Source: Methanomassiliicoccaceae archaeon UBA72 (GTDB lineage Archaea > Thermoplasmatota > Thermoplasmata > Methanomassiliicoccales > Methanomethylophilaceae). From it: a stretch of 6,677 nucleotides of DNA. The stretch is from the NCBI GenBank assembly GCA_002509405.1, contig DAVO01000024.1, positions 1-6,677 of the forward strand. Reading direction: 5' to 3'. The notes under the pieces are model-generated. The model had not been told where the DNA came from and did no database searches. It was given only the letters and a program-made list of their open reading frames with translations. The stretch's first letter is position 1. Each line of letters opens with the position of its first letter. Made by a program: the position numbers and the translations under genes. Positions 5,546 through 6,677 of this stretch are shown here, one piece after another.

Positions 5546-5908
5546 ATGTACGTTATATCACTTGTGGTTAAAAATGAGTTCGGGGTCATGCAGAGGGTCA
5601 TGGGCGAATTCACTCGAAACAAGATCAACGTCGAAACCATCGTGGTCGGGAAGTGCGAACAACCTGGCAAATCGAGAATGGTCCTCTCCGTCATCGACAA
5701 GGGTGATGCTGTGACGGCCATGGGTCGTCTCGAGAAACTGCAGGACATATATGAGTCCGAGCTTGTCACGGGGGAGGGGCAGTCGGCATATGCGCTGCTT
5801 TCCACATCCAAGGGCAACGTCGGAGTGGTCGGAAGCTCCGATCAGGTCGATGAGATAATCGAAATGAGCGCCCCCGACAAGTACGTCTCGGCGCTGAACG
5901 CCCTGTAA
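5546..5908 (+). CDS. ilvH: Short ACT-domain protein, acetolactate synthase small subunit-like (IlvH/IlvN)
   Basis: The 120-residue protein begins with an ACT domain (1 to about 72) like the regulatory subunit of acetolactate synthase, which binds valine and activates the catalytic subunit IlvB. The opening MYVISLVVKNEFGVMQRVMGEF and the following NVETIVVG align with E. coli IlvH; N10, G13 and N28 fall on N11, G14 and N29 there, in the valine-binding region. SRMVLSV (43-49) is the next conserved strand. E. coli IlvH is 163 residues, so about 40 are lacking, mostly from the C-terminal domain, of which only a short SAYALLSTSKGNVGVVGSS-type remnant is visible. The ATG at 5546 is chosen because the ACT fold begins directly there. 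The frame is open further upstream (ATG at 5408), but that part is antisense to the glycosyltransferase. It lies 23 bases before ilvE, probably in one operon. No ilvB is in the window. It could regulate another enzyme. Confidence 0.77.
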   Translation: MYVISLVVKNEFGVMQRVMGEFTRNKINVETIVVGKCEQPGKSRMVLSVIDKGDAVTAMGRLEKLQDIYESELVTGEGQSAYALLSTSKGNVGVVGSSDQVDEIIEMSAPDKYVSALNAL

Positions 5909-5919
5909 TCACATTAAGC

Positions 5920-5926
5920 GGAAGGA
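5920..5926 (+). promoter_or_regulatory. Ribosome binding site of ilvE
   Basis: GGAAGGA lies in the 23-base gap after the ACT-protein stop and 5 bases before the ATG at 5932. It is a good Shine-Dalgarno sequence and fixes this start. Confidence 0.75.
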
Positions 5927-5931
5927 TATAG

Positions 5932-6677
5932 ATGGAGAAGAGCAAATTTATATGGCTAAACGGCAGGATGGTCAACTGGGAGGACGCTAAAGTTCATGTC
6001 ATGTCCCATGCCATCAACTACGGCACAGGCGTCTTCGAAGGCATACGGGTCTACGAAACGCCGAAAGGCAAATCGATCTTCAGGCTGAAAGACCATGTCA
6101 GAAGGATGGTCGGCGGATGCAAGGTCATGGGCTTCGAGATGGAGTTTGCCGGCAAGACCTACGGTGAGAAGGAGATCTACGACGCGATACTCGAAACTGT
6201 CAGGAAGAACGACAAGGTGGACTATGTCAAACCCTGTATCTTCCTGAGCGGCGAAGAGGTCGGCCTCAATCCGGTCGGGGTTCCCACAAGCATGTCGATA
6301 ACTGCGGTCTACATGGGAAACTACCTAGGGGAGAGCGACAACGGGATGAAGCTCATCACCTCGTCCTGGCAAAGGCCCGACAACCTGTGCGGACCGGCAG
6401 GCGCCAAGGTCAACGGCTCATACGTCACCTCATGCCTGGCGAAGAGAGAGGCCGTACGCCACGGTGCGAACGAGGCGGTCATGCTCAATTCGGTCGGGCA
6501 CGTCGCTGAATGCACCGGCGAGAACATATTCATCTACAAGGACGGCAAGATAGTGACCCCTCCCGCTTCGGAATGCATACTGGAAGGAATAACCAGGAAC
6601 TCGGTCATAAGGGTGGCCAGGGACATGGGATACACCGTCGAGGAGATGGAGATATCGAGGACCCAGCTGATCACCGC
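5932..6677 (+). CDS. ilvE: Branched-chain amino acid aminotransferase, 3' end missing
   Basis: The frame runs from ATG 5932 through the right edge without a stop, giving 248 complete codons of an enzyme that is usually about 300 residues. It is a class IV (fold type IV) PLP aminotransferase that interconverts valine, leucine and isoleucine with their 2-oxo acids, using 2-oxoglutarate/glutamate. Seen in order are SHAINYGTGVFEGIRVY (25-41), the PLP-lysine segment GAKVNGSY with K159, VAECTGENIF (191-200) with the glutamate that pairs with the cofactor ring, DGKIVTPP (204-211) and ILEGITRNSV (216-225). The nearest relatives are IlvE proteins; D-amino acid aminotransferase and 4-amino-4-deoxychorismate lyase share the fold, but GVFEGIR together with EGITR fits IlvE best. 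The motif usually read as GNY is NGSY here, a mild variation. It follows the ACT-domain gene by 23 bases, consistent with a shared branched-chain amino acid operon. Confidence 0.92.
   Translation, partial: MEKSKFIWLNGRMVNWEDAKVHVMSHAINYGTGVFEGIRVYETPKGKSIFRLKDHVRRMVGGCKVMGFEMEFAGKTYGEKEIYDAILETVRKNDKVDYVKPCIFLSGEEVGLNPVGVPTSMSITAVYMGNYLGESDNGMKLITSSWQRPDNLCGPAGAKVNGSYVTSCLAKREAVRHGANEAVMLNSVGHVAECTGENIFIYKDGKIVTPPASECILEGITRNSVIRVARDMGYTVEEMEISRTQLIT

Noticed and set aside
1..6677. Mobile element, CRISPR array, tRNA or rRNA
   Set aside because: No direct-repeat/spacer pattern, terminal inverted repeats, transposase or integrase motifs, or tRNA-like sequence was seen by eye on either strand, and gene packing leaves almost no free space.

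Overview
The window looks like chromosomal DNA from a euryarchaeon, most plausibly Thermoplasmatota and perhaps the Methanomassiliicoccales. This is an inference. It rests on moderately high GC, heavy use of AGG/AGA for arginine and ATA for isoleucine, an archaeal-type DUF89 protein, a dolichol-phosphate-mannose-synthase-like glycosyltransferase, and AT-rich TATA-like boxes placed so close to start codons that some transcripts would be leaderless or nearly so. No rRNA, tRNA, CRISPR array, insertion sequence or integrase was seen. No stretch over 300 bases lacks a gene.

Layout. (1) The 3' part of a DUF89/ARMT1-type metal-dependent phosphatase gene (2-760, +) enters from the left edge. (2) After a 35-base gap with a TATA-like box comes a tight three-gene operon on the + strand: a sugar-1-phosphate nucleotidyltransferase (796-1836), a GHMP-type heptose-7-phosphate kinase (1836-2843) and a fused GmhA-GmhB protein (2836-3867). 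Both gene junctions overlap. (3) Two family-2 glycosyltransferase genes lie on the - strand (5483-4749 and 4752-3862). They overlap each other by 4 bases, and the second overlaps the end of the heptose operon tail-to-tail by 6 bases. (4) A divergent AT-rich promoter region (5484-5545) separates them from a + strand pair for branched-chain amino acids: a short IlvH/IlvN-like ACT protein (5546-5908) and IlvE (5932 to the right edge, incomplete).

How they work together. The three operon genes supply all four activities of the known route from sedoheptulose 7-phosphate to an NDP-activated D-glycero-alpha-D-manno-heptose: GmhA isomerase, HddA kinase, GmhB phosphatase and HddC nucleotidyltransferase. 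The convergent glycosyltransferases are natural candidates to use the product. One belongs to the family that loads mannose from GDP-mannose onto a polyprenol phosphate, and GDP-heptose is GDP-mannose extended by one carbon. The most interesting reading of the window is therefore a compact archaeal cassette that makes activated heptose and passes it, perhaps through a lipid-phosphate carrier, into a surface glycan. The enzyme families are well supported by motifs. The exact nucleotide, the anomer and the use by these glycosyltransferases are inferred.
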